DNA of 64,000 nucleotides. It comes from a virus. Below, one piece after another: positions 18,109-26,924 of the stretch. Numbering within the stretch: the first letter of the stretch is position 1; each line of letters opens with the position of its first letter. A model generated the notes under the pieces. The model saw only the letters and a program-made list of their open reading frames with translations. It searched no databases and was not told where the DNA came from. The stretch spans positions 83,928 through 147,927 of IMG/VR virus record IMGVR_UViG_3300036768_000279. One strand, 5' to 3'. Position numbers and translations under genes: made by a program.

Positions 18109-18546
18109 ATGACTTCAATCGTAGCAGCAATTGTCGGTAGCGGCACGCTACCTTATACACGCGGCATTCTGCCTGCGTCTCAGCGTGGCAATCAATCAAA
18201 TGGTGAGGGCGTGCGTACTGGCACGCAGGTGATTCTTGCCAATCCCGAGGATTTGAACTCGGTTGATGCTTTTGCCGCTTCTGGCATTACGGTAGGCACG
18301 TCGGCAGTTGAAGTTTTGGCGTTCAATAACAACCCACTTCCAAGATGTGGCAATGTTATTGTCAAAAATGGTGGATCGTCAGTCGTTCTGTTGAGTCATA
18401 AGCAAAACTTCACAGACACCGAAGGATTTCCGTTGGCAGCTAACGGTACTACTGGCGACACGGTTAGTATTCCTGTGCTCAAGAACGTTTCTATTTGGGC
18501 TCGTTGTGCGTCTGGATCAACTAACATAAAGTTGCTGATCTACTGA
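18109..18546 (+). CDS. Small virion-type protein (paralogue A)
   Basis: 145 residues; preceded by AGGGAG. Its layout (short Gly/Ser lead AAIVGSGTLPYTRG, VILANPEDL, then a beta domain GTSAVEVLAFNNNPLPRCGNVIVKNGG) matches the next protein. Low charge and no Cys cluster; likely a virion or decoration component. No firm family. Confidence 0.6.
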   Translation: MTSIVAAIVGSGTLPYTRGILPASQRGNQSNGEGVRTGTQVILANPEDLNSVDAFAASGITVGTSAVEVLAFNNNPLPRCGNVIVKNGGSSVVLLSHKQNFTDTEGFPLAANGTTGDTVSIPVLKNVSIWARCASGSTNIKLLIY

Positions 18547-18576
18547 GGCATTTCCCTTTAATGGAGGGAACCCCCA

Positions 18577-19014
18577 ATGCCCAGAGAATACAACGCAGTC
18601 ATAGGGAGCGGCACAACTCCCCACGTAGCACACGCTCCGCCTTACGGTATTACGCCCGGCACATATCCTGTGCCCGATCAGCGTACCAATCTTCGTCATC
18701 GACAGGGCGACGGCATTATCGTTCTCAATCCAGAGAACGCTTCTGTTTCTATTGGTTTAAGCCAACAGGCTATTTCTGTTGGCGGATCGCCAACAGCAAT
18801 TCCAAGCTCGCCGCTCGAAAATCGAAGAGCATTGGTGATCTACAACGCCGGTCCCGGCACACTCTATGTCGGTACGTCCAACGTGACGACATCCAATGGT
18901 ATGCCTATGGCGGTTGGCGAAAAGATCGCCTTCGATATCCAAGGTACTCCGAACGTCAAAGTGTACGGCGTCTCTGACTCAACGTCCGACGTTCGTATCT
19001 TAGAGTTGGCATGA
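18577..19014 (+). CDS. Small virion-type protein (paralogue B)
   Basis: 145 residues, same length and order as its neighbour: NAVIGSGTTPHV lead, IIVLNPENA, then LENRRALVIYNAGPGTLYVG, a beta motif common in phage decoration proteins and adhesins. It overlaps the fibre gene at 19011 by ATGA. A short stem (TTCCCT/AGGGAA) lies between the two paralogues. Confidence 0.6.
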   Translation: MPREYNAVIGSGTTPHVAHAPPYGITPGTYPVPDQRTNLRHRQGDGIIVLNPENASVSIGLSQQAISVGGSPTAIPSSPLENRRALVIYNAGPGTLYVGTSNVTTSNGMPMAVGEKIAFDIQGTPNVKVYGVSDSTSDVRILELA

Positions 19015-19772
19015 GTATTGGCGTTGGTGGAATCGTATCGCTTGGTGGAGGGTCTGGCGGAAGCAGCGGATCTACTTCCGGCATTCAGTCTATCAACGGC
19101 CAGACAGGACCCACAGTCGCCATCACTGGCGTCAATGGAGTTGTTGTTACGGCGGGTGGCAACCTCATCACGATTGATGGTGCGGGAGCGTCTGGCACCG
19201 TTGGTCCGGCGTCTTCTCAGTCTGGTGTCATTGGAGTCAATGGTATCACCGTTGAACAAATTGGCGGCAACTTTGTCGTCAATGGTGCCGCTCTGTCTGG
19301 CCTTATCGGCACGATTACGGACGTTTCAATTAGTGCAGTTGCTTCGTACACTGCATCATTCACCCATTTAGTTAGTGGAATATTTAACCACAACTTTAAC
19401 ACCAGAGAAACAATAGTTCAACTCTACGATAACTCGTCACCGCCACGAGTCATCGTGCCAGATGAGATCATCTCGGAAAACCTCAATCAGGTTGGGGTGA
19501 TCTTTAACACGCCACAGACTGGTCGCGTAGTTATTCATGCTCCATCTGGTGTACCTACTGGCGGCGTTAAGAAGTACGCTGAGTCATTCACTAACTTGAG
19601 AAGCGTAGTCATTACACACGGATTGAACACGGACGATGTGATCGTACAGGTGAAGGACACGAGCGTTCCTCCTAAGCTTATCATACCAGACGACATCGAA
19701 ATCACCAGTGCCAACGCTGTGTCAATAGTCTTTAATTCCATTACAAGCGGAAGAGTCTTGGTCATTGGTTAG
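19011..19772 (+). CDS. Fibre-like protein with two repeat domains
   Basis: 253 residues. After a Gly/Ser-rich beta region, two ~65-residue copies follow: one starting YTASFTHLVSGIFNHNFNT and one starting YAESFTNLRSVVITHGLNT, each ending in GRVV/GRVL strands. A third copy of this domain closes the protein at 21011. The domain is typical of tail-fibre or tail-spike C-termini. Probably part of a receptor-binding apparatus. Confidence 0.7.
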   Translation: MSIGVGGIVSLGGGSGGSSGSTSGIQSINGQTGPTVAITGVNGVVVTAGGNLITIDGAGASGTVGPASSQSGVIGVNGITVEQIGGNFVVNGAALSGLIGTITDVSISAVASYTASFTHLVSGIFNHNFNTRETIVQLYDNSSPPRVIVPDEIISENLNQVGVIFNTPQTGRVVIHAPSGVPTGGVKKYAESFTNLRSVVITHGLNTDDVIVQVKDTSVPPKLIIPDDIEITSANAVSIVFNSITSGRVLVIG

Positions 19773-19784
19773 TGTATTATCTTT
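19769..19784 (+). promoter_or_regulatory. TTAGTGTA motif (candidate late promoter)
   Basis: TTAGTGTATTATCTTT begins on the stop codon of the previous gene and lies 35 bases before the ATG at 19804; an AAGGAG ribosome site sits between them. Confidence 0.5.
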
Positions 19785-19803
19785 GCAAGGAGCTTGCACG
19801 TAA

Positions 19804-20982
19804 ATGGGAACAATTATAGGCGATTTCACACCGGCTGTCAGCGGAGGGTCACACCTTGGCGTGAGTAGAACCAATCTGAACAAGATTGATAACTTCTCTA
19901 CTGTCGTGCCCTTCGGTAATATCCATCAGTTGAGTGGAGTGTTCCATAACTTGTATGGTCAGTCTGGTGTCATCAGACTTGGAACGAGTGGTTTTGAATT
20001 CTCAACCGATGGCGGCAAGACTTTTGTGGGCACCGCTACCGTAGGCGGCAATAACGGCGACGTACTCTTCAATGATGGCGGATCTATTGGCGGCGATTCC
20101 TTAGGATTGACATTCAATCAGTCCATCGACGCACTAGGTGTCAGTGGCGAGCTACAACTAGGTCGCAAGACTCTTGACCGCACCGCTATTGGTCCCAGAG
20201 CTGGATCTGGCGTCTCTCGATTTGTTGCAATGAATTTGGCTGAACGCCCTATATTCGGTGGAAGTAACTCTGGCATGAACCTGCCATACTTTTTCCAGCC
20301 AGCCCTGTTCAATAAGTTCATCTTCATGGCATTGCCGTCAGTGACGACAACCATTCAAACGTATGGCAACACATTGACAAGCGTAGGTACTGTTTCGCAC
20401 CCGACCCCTAACGTTGAGTCGGGCGTTATGGTTAACATTGCGTCCGCCGCTACCGCCGCCGCTACCTGTGGTACTGGATCAAACAGCACTCTGTTCTGCC
20501 GTGGTGCGACATCTGGCGTGAACACTGGCTTCTTCTACGCAACTCGTATTACACAGCCAGACGCTAACTTTGATGCTGGTAGAATTTTCTGTGGATTGGT
20601 CGCTGGCAGCATGGCTTCTTCTGTTAGTGCTGACGATCCTGGCGTAGACTCTTGTGGTTTCTCGTTCTCCACGACACAAAACGTAGCTAAGAACTGGCTG
20701 TTCTCCACCAAGGATGGAACAACAAGAAGCACGCAAGACACCGGAATCTCGTGTTCTGGCAATAGAATCTGGGATATGTATATCTATTCGCCGCCGTTCC
20801 CAAACAACAACGTGTTGTACTGGACGCTGCATGACGTTTCATGGAATCGCATTGCTAATGGCTATGCGATCAACAATCTTCCTCGCGTTAATGTCTTGCT
20901 TCGTGCCGGTATTCAACTGAACAACATCACCGCAAGTGTTCGTAACCTCAGATTTACGCACATCTATTGCGAGTCCCTATGA
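19804..20982 (+). CDS. Modular fibre protein with lectin-like domain
   Basis: 392 residues. N-terminal module (GDFTPAVSGGSHLG, VVPFGNIHQLSGVFHN, GQSGVIRL, FSTDGGKTF; residues 1-75) is shared with the proteins at 21011 and 22470. The C-terminal ~220 residues form a separate beta-sandwich-like domain (FRGATS-type turns, TKDGTTRSTQDTG, INNLPRVNVLLRAG), plausibly carbohydrate-binding. Conserved anchor plus variable head is the expected design of receptor-binding proteins. Confidence 0.7.
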   Translation: MGTIIGDFTPAVSGGSHLGVSRTNLNKIDNFSTVVPFGNIHQLSGVFHNLYGQSGVIRLGTSGFEFSTDGGKTFVGTATVGGNNGDVLFNDGGSIGGDSLGLTFNQSIDALGVSGELQLGRKTLDRTAIGPRAGSGVSRFVAMNLAERPIFGGSNSGMNLPYFFQPALFNKFIFMALPSVTTTIQTYGNTLTSVGTVSHPTPNVESGVMVNIASAATAAATCGTGSNSTLFCRGATSGVNTGFFYATRITQPDANFDAGRIFCGLVAGSMASSVSADDPGVDSCGFSFSTTQNVAKNWLFSTKDGTTRSTQDTGISCSGNRIWDMYIYSPPFPNNNVLYWTLHDVSWNRIANGYAINNLPRVNVLLRAGIQLNNITASVRNLRFTHIYCESL

Positions 20983-20998
20983 TTAGTGTGTTTTTTGA
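20983..20998 (+). promoter_or_regulatory. TTAGTGTG motif (candidate late promoter)
   Basis: TTAGTGTGTTTTTTGA, directly after the TGA of the previous gene and 28 bases before the ATG at 21011, with a GGGGGAA ribosome site in between. Confidence 0.45.
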
Positions 20999-21010
20999 CG
21001 GGGGAATCTC

Positions 21011-21781
21011 ATGGTAAGACTTAACGGCGATCTCATTCCCGGTAGTAGTGGTCAAGCCCACTTGGGAATCAATGGTGGCGTAGGCGGCTCATTTGATATA
21101 ACCACGCTCACGCCGTTTGGTAATATCCATATGAACTCTGGCGTTTGGCATGACCCGATGTCGGGCCAGTCGGGCGTCCTTAGATATAGCCAAGCCGCTG
21201 GTGCGTTCCAAATTTCGATTGACGGGGGTAGAACGTTCACTGCACTCGTGACGAATGCTGGTACGGTCACGTCGGTTGGTCAGCTAGGTGGAGCGGACCT
21301 TACTGGTGCGGTTGACATTGCCAGCAAGGGCAGTGGATTCATTTCTGTTACGGACACGGCTGGCGTCAGTCCAATTCTTATTGGCGTTGACAGTCTTGGT
21401 CTTTCTGGGTTGTGGCGTTTCCCAACTCAGGGCTTCAATGGCTCTATCGTCAACTCATTGACCGACTTCAACGGCACAACCGCCCAAGGTGCAATCAATG
21501 TTGTTGGTGCATCTGGTGTTTATGTAGACATTATTGGTCAGACAATGACCATCACTGGTGCCGCTACACCTATTAAGAGCTTTGCAGCTTCATTCGGTGC
21601 TGCTACTTCATGGACCGTCTCTCACAACCTCAACACAACGGACGTTCAGGTGGACGTATATGATGCAAGCACTCCTCGTCTTGCTATCATTCCTGATGCT
21701 ATCGCACTCACTGACGCGAACACAGTAACGATCACATTCAATGTGGCACAGGCTGGAAGAGTAGTAATCACGGGCTTCTAA
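21011..21781 (+). CDS. Modular fibre protein
   Basis: 256 residues. N-terminal shared module (GDLIPGSSGQAHLG, LTPFGNIHMNSGVWHD, QSGVLRY, ISIDGGRTF), a middle Gly/Thr-rich beta region, and one C-terminal copy of the ~65-residue domain seen twice at 19011 (FAASFGAATSWTVSHNLNT ... GRVVITGF). It combines parts of its two upstream neighbours, which is good evidence of domain shuffling within the locus. Confidence 0.7.
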   Translation: MVRLNGDLIPGSSGQAHLGINGGVGGSFDITTLTPFGNIHMNSGVWHDPMSGQSGVLRYSQAAGAFQISIDGGRTFTALVTNAGTVTSVGQLGGADLTGAVDIASKGSGFISVTDTAGVSPILIGVDSLGLSGLWRFPTQGFNGSIVNSLTDFNGTTAQGAINVVGASGVYVDIIGQTMTITGAATPIKSFAASFGAATSWTVSHNLNTTDVQVDVYDASTPRLAIIPDAIALTDANTVTITFNVAQAGRVVITGF

Positions 21782-21782
21782 T

Positions 21783-22469
21783 ATGGTGAGTTTGTATGAC
21801 ATTTTGCGTGGAGACGTAATACCGCTTAGCGGAATTAATGTCTCTATTGGCAGAAACACATATGACGGGGCGGCACCAGCCGTTCCTATCAATGACTTGC
21901 ATTTGCGTAGCTTGAATTTGTACGATGCCAGCACATCTGGCACTCTAACATACAATAACACAGACAAACGCATTGATTTAATTAGAACGCCAAAAGAAAC
22001 GTACCCTATTGTAACGGCAGTTTTCTTTCAAGTTGTTGATACTGTTGGTGGACAGACCATTACAACAGATACGCCAATAATATTCGACGCAACGCCAACT
22101 TACAATACGCATCCAAACATTTTTGTTTGGAATGGCTCCGATCAACTTAGCCTTGGTGCTGGTGGCGTATATCTTGTTAGCTGGTCAGTTACTCTAAGTC
22201 CTAACTCAACAGCAAAAGCATCGTCTTTTTCTGTTCGACTGATGATTGATAATGGTAGTGGTTATACGGAAGAGCCCGGAACAATTTGTTATGCAAATGA
22301 ATCATTTGACTACAAAGTTGAAGCTACTCCAGTCACTATTTCTAAATCTTTCTTGATTACTTGTCCACCATCCCTGAGTAGCATCACATTGTATGCTACA
22401 GACAACACTACTGGACGGTCTGTTCAAAAAATCAACGGGTCTTCATTAACCGTTCAAAAGGTGTACTAA
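21783..22469 (+). CDS. Fibre protein with C1q/TNF-like domain
   Basis: 228 residues. A short version of the anchor (YDILRGDVIPLSGINVSIG) leads to a ~145-residue jelly roll of the C1q/BclA type (VFFQVVDTVGGQTITTDTP, LSLGAGGVYLVSWSVTLS, SSFSVRLMIDNG, a hydrophobic final strand SSLTVQKVY). Such domains trimerise and often bind surface ligands. Confidence 0.65.
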   Translation: MVSLYDILRGDVIPLSGINVSIGRNTYDGAAPAVPINDLHLRSLNLYDASTSGTLTYNNTDKRIDLIRTPKETYPIVTAVFFQVVDTVGGQTITTDTPIIFDATPTYNTHPNIFVWNGSDQLSLGAGGVYLVSWSVTLSPNSTAKASSFSVRLMIDNGSGYTEEPGTICYANESFDYKVEATPVTISKSFLITCPPSLSSITLYATDNTTGRSVQKINGSSLTVQKVY

Positions 22470-24701
22470 ATGGCACGCGAAGTAGGCGATCTATGGCCGC
22501 AGGCTAGCGGCTCTGCTGCTCTAGGGGCAGAAATGACGAATGGTGGATTCACCGGGGCTGTGCGTCCGTTCGCTGGTGTGTTCATGAACAGTGGTGTTTG
22601 GTATAATCCAAGCACTGGTACTTCTGGTGTTATTCGTTTTCAATTGAGCCAAGAACAAAATCTCTCTCTTGGAGAAGAGGTTTTTGGATTCTCAACAGAC
22701 GGCGGAAGAACGTTCCCTCTTCAGCTTGGTGATAATGCTGTTGGACAAGGTGCCGACATCGTAGCTCCGTTTGGAGCAATGAGAATCATTGGTAGTGGCG
22801 GGATGGGAACGTTCTCGTTTGGTCCTGATGCTAGTAATCAAATGCTTGCAAATGATGGACCTTTAGTCCTTCAGGCATTTGGCGATGGCCTCGGAGGACG
22901 TGGTGGCGTCTTTGTTAACGCAAGACAGAATACCAATCTTTCACCATTCAATGGCAGTGGTCAACTAGAATTCCGCTTTGGTCCGCACCAAGCTTGGTAC
23001 GCCAAACTATCACACTCAAATACTGGTGGTCCAGACAACGATGGCTTCTGGCCAATTCCTCACTCTGGTCAAGTAGCTGCCATGATTGCTGGTGGTACTA
23101 CCAGCACGACTCTCCAGGCCGCTTATAATGGCGGTGACGAGGTATTGCTAAAGAACGCCGGTACACGATCTGACGGCGTTGTTTTGAAGCAACCAGAAAT
23201 CACACGTCCTCTATTTCCAACCGACCCTATTGGAGATCAAGGATATGGTTTGGCAGTGAGTGGCTACACAAGCACACCACTCAATCCACATAGCTATGGT
23301 ATTGCGTATCTAAACCACAACGCATTGGCATTTCAAGGCTCTGGTACCTTTGGAACCAATGGTCATTTGTGGCTAGGTATTGATCCTGCCAATTCGAATG
23401 CTGGCACTATTGCAAGTAGCGGCTCGCTTAGCATTGCTAGTCACGGTCTCTCTGTTAATTCTGATGGCAACGTATTGCACTACGTATCGAACGGCAGCTT
23501 CAAGATTTTTGTACAAAACTCATTGTTGCAATTGCAGTCGATGACATCTGACGCCATCTTGTCTGCTGGTACTGCTCTTTCGTTGAATGCTGGCACAAAT
23601 GCAACGCTTTCTGCCGCCGACGATGGCATTAGTATTATAGCATCAGACAATAACTTTGGTAGCAATGCTAACATTGCCTTGACGGCAGACACCGATATTA
23701 GTGCGTCGGCGTTTGGCGGTAGTGGACTCTTGGCATATCGTTTTGGTCCGCATCAATCTTGGTACATCAAGACTTCGCACAGCAACACTGGTGGTCCATT
23801 CAACAATGGATACTGGCCTATTGCTCACTCTGGTAATGTCGCCGAGATGATCGCTCGGTCTGCCGGAGGATCTACATCACTCCAGCAAGCATATGTAGCT
23901 GGTCGCTCTATCATTACTCGTAGTGTTGAGGGTGGACCAGTTAGAGTGTCTGGTCTAACCGCTGCCGCACTTCGTCTTGAAACTAACGAAGGTGGTTTCG
24001 CTCACCTTGAGTTGTCTGGTGTATTGAAGACGCCGACTGGATTCACTGAGCAGGGCAGCATCATTTTGATGCGTCACGGCTTGAATCTTGACAGCACTCA
24101 TATCGCCAACATTAATCACCAAGATGACATTTCGTCTATTTCTGCCGGTATTCCTACGCTCTGGCTTCACTGTGGCGGATCAGGCATTGTTCCATTCAGA
24201 ACGGCCTCTGGTGTTGCACAGTTCTTCAACGTTTCGGCTTCGACTGCCATCAATGAAATCGGCCTAGCACTGAATTTGACAGAAACCTCGCAGTCGCATA
24301 CTGATAGATTTTTCAGATCAATCACAGGTAGCGGAGTTCAGGTTTTGGTTCCTGGACTATACAGCATTAAGTATGCTGCCTCTATAGAGAAGACCGCTGG
24401 GGAGCTTGAGCAAAATGTCAAGGCTGAGGTAAGACTGTACGATCAGTGGGGTCAAACTTGGCGAATATTGGGCGGAGTTTCTTACGTTACTGTGCGAGAC
24501 TTGTCTGCTCCATTTGGAACGGCCAATGGTCAATGTGTATTTGACATCAATGCTGGCGAGGTTATCAATCTTTTCGCCTCAACAACCTCTGTTCCTGTTG
24601 CACCAAACTCTGTGCGTTTCCCACAACGCTCGGCAAACTTGGTTGTAGAATATCTTGGTCCTCAGAGATCAATCACTGGCCTCAGACAGAAGGTGTCCTA
24701 A
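22470..24701 (+). CDS. Large modular tail fibre
   Basis: 743 residues, the longest fibre here. N-terminal module (GDLWPQASGSAALG, VRPFAGVFMNSGVWYN, FSTDGGRTFP), then two internal copies of a segment of about 60 residues (first RFGPHQAWYAKLSHSNTGGP, second RFGPHQSWYIKTSHSNTGGP, about 245 residues apart), Ala/Ser-rich beta-helical stretches between them, and a C-terminal TNF-like head (GLYSIKYAASIEK ... RSANLVVEYLG). Probably the main host-recognition fibre. Confidence 0.75.
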   Translation: MAREVGDLWPQASGSAALGAEMTNGGFTGAVRPFAGVFMNSGVWYNPSTGTSGVIRFQLSQEQNLSLGEEVFGFSTDGGRTFPLQLGDNAVGQGADIVAPFGAMRIIGSGGMGTFSFGPDASNQMLANDGPLVLQAFGDGLGGRGGVFVNARQNTNLSPFNGSGQLEFRFGPHQAWYAKLSHSNTGGPDNDGFWPIPHSGQVAAMIAGGTTSTTLQAAYNGGDEVLLKNAGTRSDGVVLKQPEITRPLFPTDPIGDQGYGLAVSGYTSTPLNPHSYGIAYLNHNALAFQGSGTFGTNGHLWLGIDPANSNAGTIASSGSLSIASHGLSVNSDGNVLHYVSNGSFKIFVQNSLLQLQSMTSDAILSAGTALSLNAGTNATLSAADDGISIIASDNNFGSNANIALTADTDISASAFGGSGLLAYRFGPHQSWYIKTSHSNTGGPFNNGYWPIAHSGNVAEMIARSAGGSTSLQQAYVAGRSIITRSVEGGPVRVSGLTAAALRLETNEGGFAHLELSGVLKTPTGFTEQGSIILMRHGLNLDSTHIANINHQDDISSISAGIPTLWLHCGGSGIVPFRTASGVAQFFNVSASTAINEIGLALNLTETSQSHTDRFFRSITGSGVQVLVPGLYSIKYAASIEKTAGELEQNVKAEVRLYDQWGQTWRILGGVSYVTVRDLSAPFGTANGQCVFDINAGEVINLFASTTSVPVAPNSVRFPQRSANLVVEYLGPQRSITGLRQKVS

Positions 24702-24702
24702 T

Positions 24703-25029
24703 ATGCTTGCGGAATCAATCACCAGCTTCGGCGATATTGTTAGCATGCTCATTCAACAGTATGGTATTACTGGAATAGCATTTGGTGGTTTGCTATGGCT
24801 GCTTTGGAAGAACAAGAAGGACGCGGATACCCGCATTACAGAGCTTGAAAAACAAGCAGATGCGAATCAGGCACAGCAGATCGCCAACTATAAAGAAATG
24901 ATTGGCGAGTATGTCGAGCTTGTGAAAAACAAGACCGAAGTGCTTGCTAAGCTCACGACATGTCTTGAATCTATGAATAACACGCTGCTGCGGCTAGAGG
25001 ATAAAAAGCAGCAAGACAAGTCAGACTAA
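24703..25029 (+). CDS. Holin-like protein, one TM helix plus coiled coil
   Basis: 108 residues from ATG 24703. One hydrophobic helix (GITGIAFGGLLWLLWK, residues ~19-34) followed by a long charged coiled coil to the C-terminus. This layout and the position at the end of the fibre operon fit a holin or other membrane protein. No endolysin is adjacent, so the lysis role is inference. Confidence 0.5.
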   Translation: MLAESITSFGDIVSMLIQQYGITGIAFGGLLWLLWKNKKDADTRITELEKQADANQAQQIANYKEMIGEYVELVKNKTEVLAKLTTCLESMNNTLLRLEDKKQQDKSD

Positions 25030-25034
25030 ACAAC

Positions 25035-25056
25035 CGGGGCCGCAAAAGCGGCCCCG
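25035..25056. terminator. Bidirectional hairpin between converging operons
   Basis: Perfect 9-bp GC-rich stem (CGGGGCCGC / GCGGCCCCG) closed by AAAA. It lies exactly between the last + gene (ends 25029) and the last - gene (ends 25063), so it can serve both. No long U-tract on either side. Confidence 0.75.
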
Positions 25057-25062
25057 AGTGTT

Positions 25063-25314
25063 TCAGATGATACGCGGCTTGGCATTTCCAGGGTCGCCAC
25101 GCTTCTCGATCCTTTCTTTGTCGGCCGCCACACTCGCCTCAGGCGTCATGACACAGGCACCGAACGGATTGCGTTCTGGTCGTCCAAAGAACGTCATGAT
25201 TTCAGTACGGAGAGCCGCACGTACTTCCTGCGGAACATCGAATTGTTCGAGGCGTTCACGCAGAATGCGATCCAGCGTCAAGCCAGTTTCGTTACTTATT
25301 TGTCCACTATTCAT
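25063..25314 (-). CDS. Unknown protein, 83 aa
   Basis: Start at ATG 25314 (MNSGQISNETGLTLDRIL), which overlaps the previous gene's stop. Predicted helical N-terminal part with a Pro/Ala-rich basic tail (PGNAKPRII). Last gene of the leftward run. No family recognised. Confidence 0.5.
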   Translation of the reverse strand: MNSGQISNETGLTLDRILRERLEQFDVPQEVRAALRTEIMTFFGRPERNPFGACVMTPEASVAADKERIEKRGDPGNAKPRII

Positions 25315-25810
25315 TCTTCCACGTCCTTTTGAAGCGAGCAATGGCACGGGTCTTGAAAGACTGTGCCGCTTCCTTTTCTAGTTGGGTTAGCTTTGTAGCA
25401 AGCTCATTGAGCTTTGCCGGATCACCGGGAGTCAACAAGACCTCCCCGGACTTGACTTGCGACTTGATGTACTCTGCGTTCTTCTTGCGGAAGAATACCA
25501 GCGATCGAATAGCCGGTACGAGTTCGCGTCTGATGGTCTGCTGCCACTTACGACAAACATCGTCGAGGGGTTGCACATCGCCATTGAGTTCGTCAACGAT
25601 CCGCGTATCATTGTACACCAGCACATCGCCCTGAATATCTCTTTTTCGAGCCACTTCTCTCAGGGCTAGAAACAAGACTTTGTAGGTATGATGGATCTCG
25701 TTGAAGATAGGATATCCACGTTCGTCTGTAGCCGGGGAGCATTTGAAGCTAGCTTCAACGCCTTCCCCGGCTACATAGTAACCGTCCTTGGTGACAAATA
25801 CCAGGATCAT
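25307..25810 (-). CDS. Unknown protein, 167 aa
   Basis: Begins MILVFVTKDGYYVAGEGVE, with beta-hairpin-like first strands, then helices (VLFLALREVARKRD, VLVYNDTRIVDELNG) and a Lys/Arg-rich C-terminal helix pair. The first two strands and the D in VYNDTRI recall RNase H-like folds, but no catalytic set can be confirmed. Coupled by ATGA to the lipoprotein gene upstream. Confidence 0.5.
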   Translation of the reverse strand: MILVFVTKDGYYVAGEGVEASFKCSPATDERGYPIFNEIHHTYKVLFLALREVARKRDIQGDVLVYNDTRIVDELNGDVQPLDDVCRKWQQTIRRELVPAIRSLVFFRKKNAEYIKSQVKSGEVLLTPGDPAKLNELATKLTQLEKEAAQSFKTRAIARFKRTWKNE

Positions 25811-26346
25811 TGTGAACTACGACAGAAGTCGGCCTTCATGCCGCTAGCTTGTGTCTTTTCTTCTGGTGTAACCGTGCCCGCAGTACGCAAGCTAGCAGCG
25901 ATGATCGTCAGGATCTCCTGGGTGCGTGGCGATAGCTCAAACACGTTGGTTTGAGGGTTTAGCCATTCAAGAGCACCGCGTGCTAACAACTCCTGCTCGG
26001 CAACGAGTAGAACAAACTCAACCTCATCGTTTGAGAAGCCAGCCTTACGTAGGGCTGGAACGATTAGTGACTTTGCTCCACCAGCAACGGGCTCGCCCTT
26101 GATGCCATCAATAGCCGCGGCAGCAATTTCAAGCTGCTCGTGATTGACTACGCCCTCTTCTAGTAGGCGGTTAGCACCGATCTTGACTCCCAACTGGATG
26201 TACAGCTTCCACTTGCTGTATTCCAATTCTGTCATCTGTTCCAACGGCTTGACGCCGTTACCATTCGTTGTGGTGCATCCGCTGCTAGCAACGATGCCAC
26301 CAGCTAGACATAGACACAACATCAATACTGCAAAAGTGTTCTTCAT
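25807..26346 (-). CDS. Predicted lipoprotein
   Basis: 179 residues. Signal peptide MKNTFAVLMLCLCLAGGI with lipobox ending ASSGC (about residue 24), then a Thr-rich linker and a helical domain (LEYSKWKLYIQLGVKIGANRLL). After processing it would be lipid-anchored outside the inner membrane. Phage lipoproteins act in lysis (outer spanins) or superinfection exclusion; it is longer than usual outer spanins, so the latter is as likely. Confidence 0.7.
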   Translation of the reverse strand: MKNTFAVLMLCLCLAGGIVASSGCTTTNGNGVKPLEQMTELEYSKWKLYIQLGVKIGANRLLEEGVVNHEQLEIAAAAIDGIKGEPVAGGAKSLIVPALRKAGFSNDEVEFVLLVAEQELLARGALEWLNPQTNVFELSPRTQEILTIIAASLRTAGTVTPEEKTQASGMKADFCRSSQ

Positions 26347-26924
26347 TCGTTCTTCCTCTGTACAATTGAACTATGGCCCTCTCTAGTGTCCGGCGGTGCC
26401 TTCGCACCAAAGAAAGCAGCCTTCTCGTCTTTTGTCTTCTCGTTGATACGCTTGCGACAATCGCGGCAGGTACGATAGATGACTCGTTTCCCGTCGTGCA
26501 TTGTTGTTTGAATTGGACTCTTGTTCAAGTGCATACAAGCAGAACCATCTACTGCCATTTCTGGCAGAATGGTAGGCTGATCGTTTGTCTTTTCACGCGG
26601 TGCGATATCCACTCCCTCAGCCGCTAGAGACCTCTTCTTTTCAGCAACGAACTGTTCGTCGCTATCTAAGTCAGCAAGTTTACGTGGCACCGAGTCAGCC
26701 TTGATGACCGACTCAGAGCTACGTGTACCGCTGCCAAATCCCCATTCATTAGGCAACTTGTTGCCCGACACAAGCTGCTGTTCAAGTTTGGCCGCAGCTT
26801 CCGGGGATAGTTCGTACGTGCGACCCTGCTTCTTGCCGTTCTTCTTAATGATCAATGTGACAGTCTCAGCCGGATCGTATTCCTGCTTAGTCAAATCACA
26901 TTCTTGAACAATACGTCTTGCCAT
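26343..26924 (-). CDS. Unknown protein with Cys/His motif, 193 aa
   Basis: N-terminal ~50 residues (AETVTLIIKKNGKKQGRTYELSPEAAAKLEQQL) resemble a small beta-beta-alpha dimerisation domain such as that of Lsr2-type nucleoid proteins. The C-terminal half has ACMHLNKSP and YRTCRDCRKRI, a likely C-H-C-C zinc site. DNA binding is plausible but unproven. Coupled to phoH upstream. Confidence 0.5.
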   Translation of the reverse strand: MARRIVQECDLTKQEYDPAETVTLIIKKNGKKQGRTYELSPEAAAKLEQQLVSGNKLPNEWGFGSGTRSSESVIKADSVPRKLADLDSDEQFVAEKKRSLAAEGVDIAPREKTNDQPTILPEMAVDGSACMHLNKSPIQTTMHDGKRVIYRTCRDCRKRINEKTKDEKAAFFGAKAPPDTREGHSSIVQRKNE

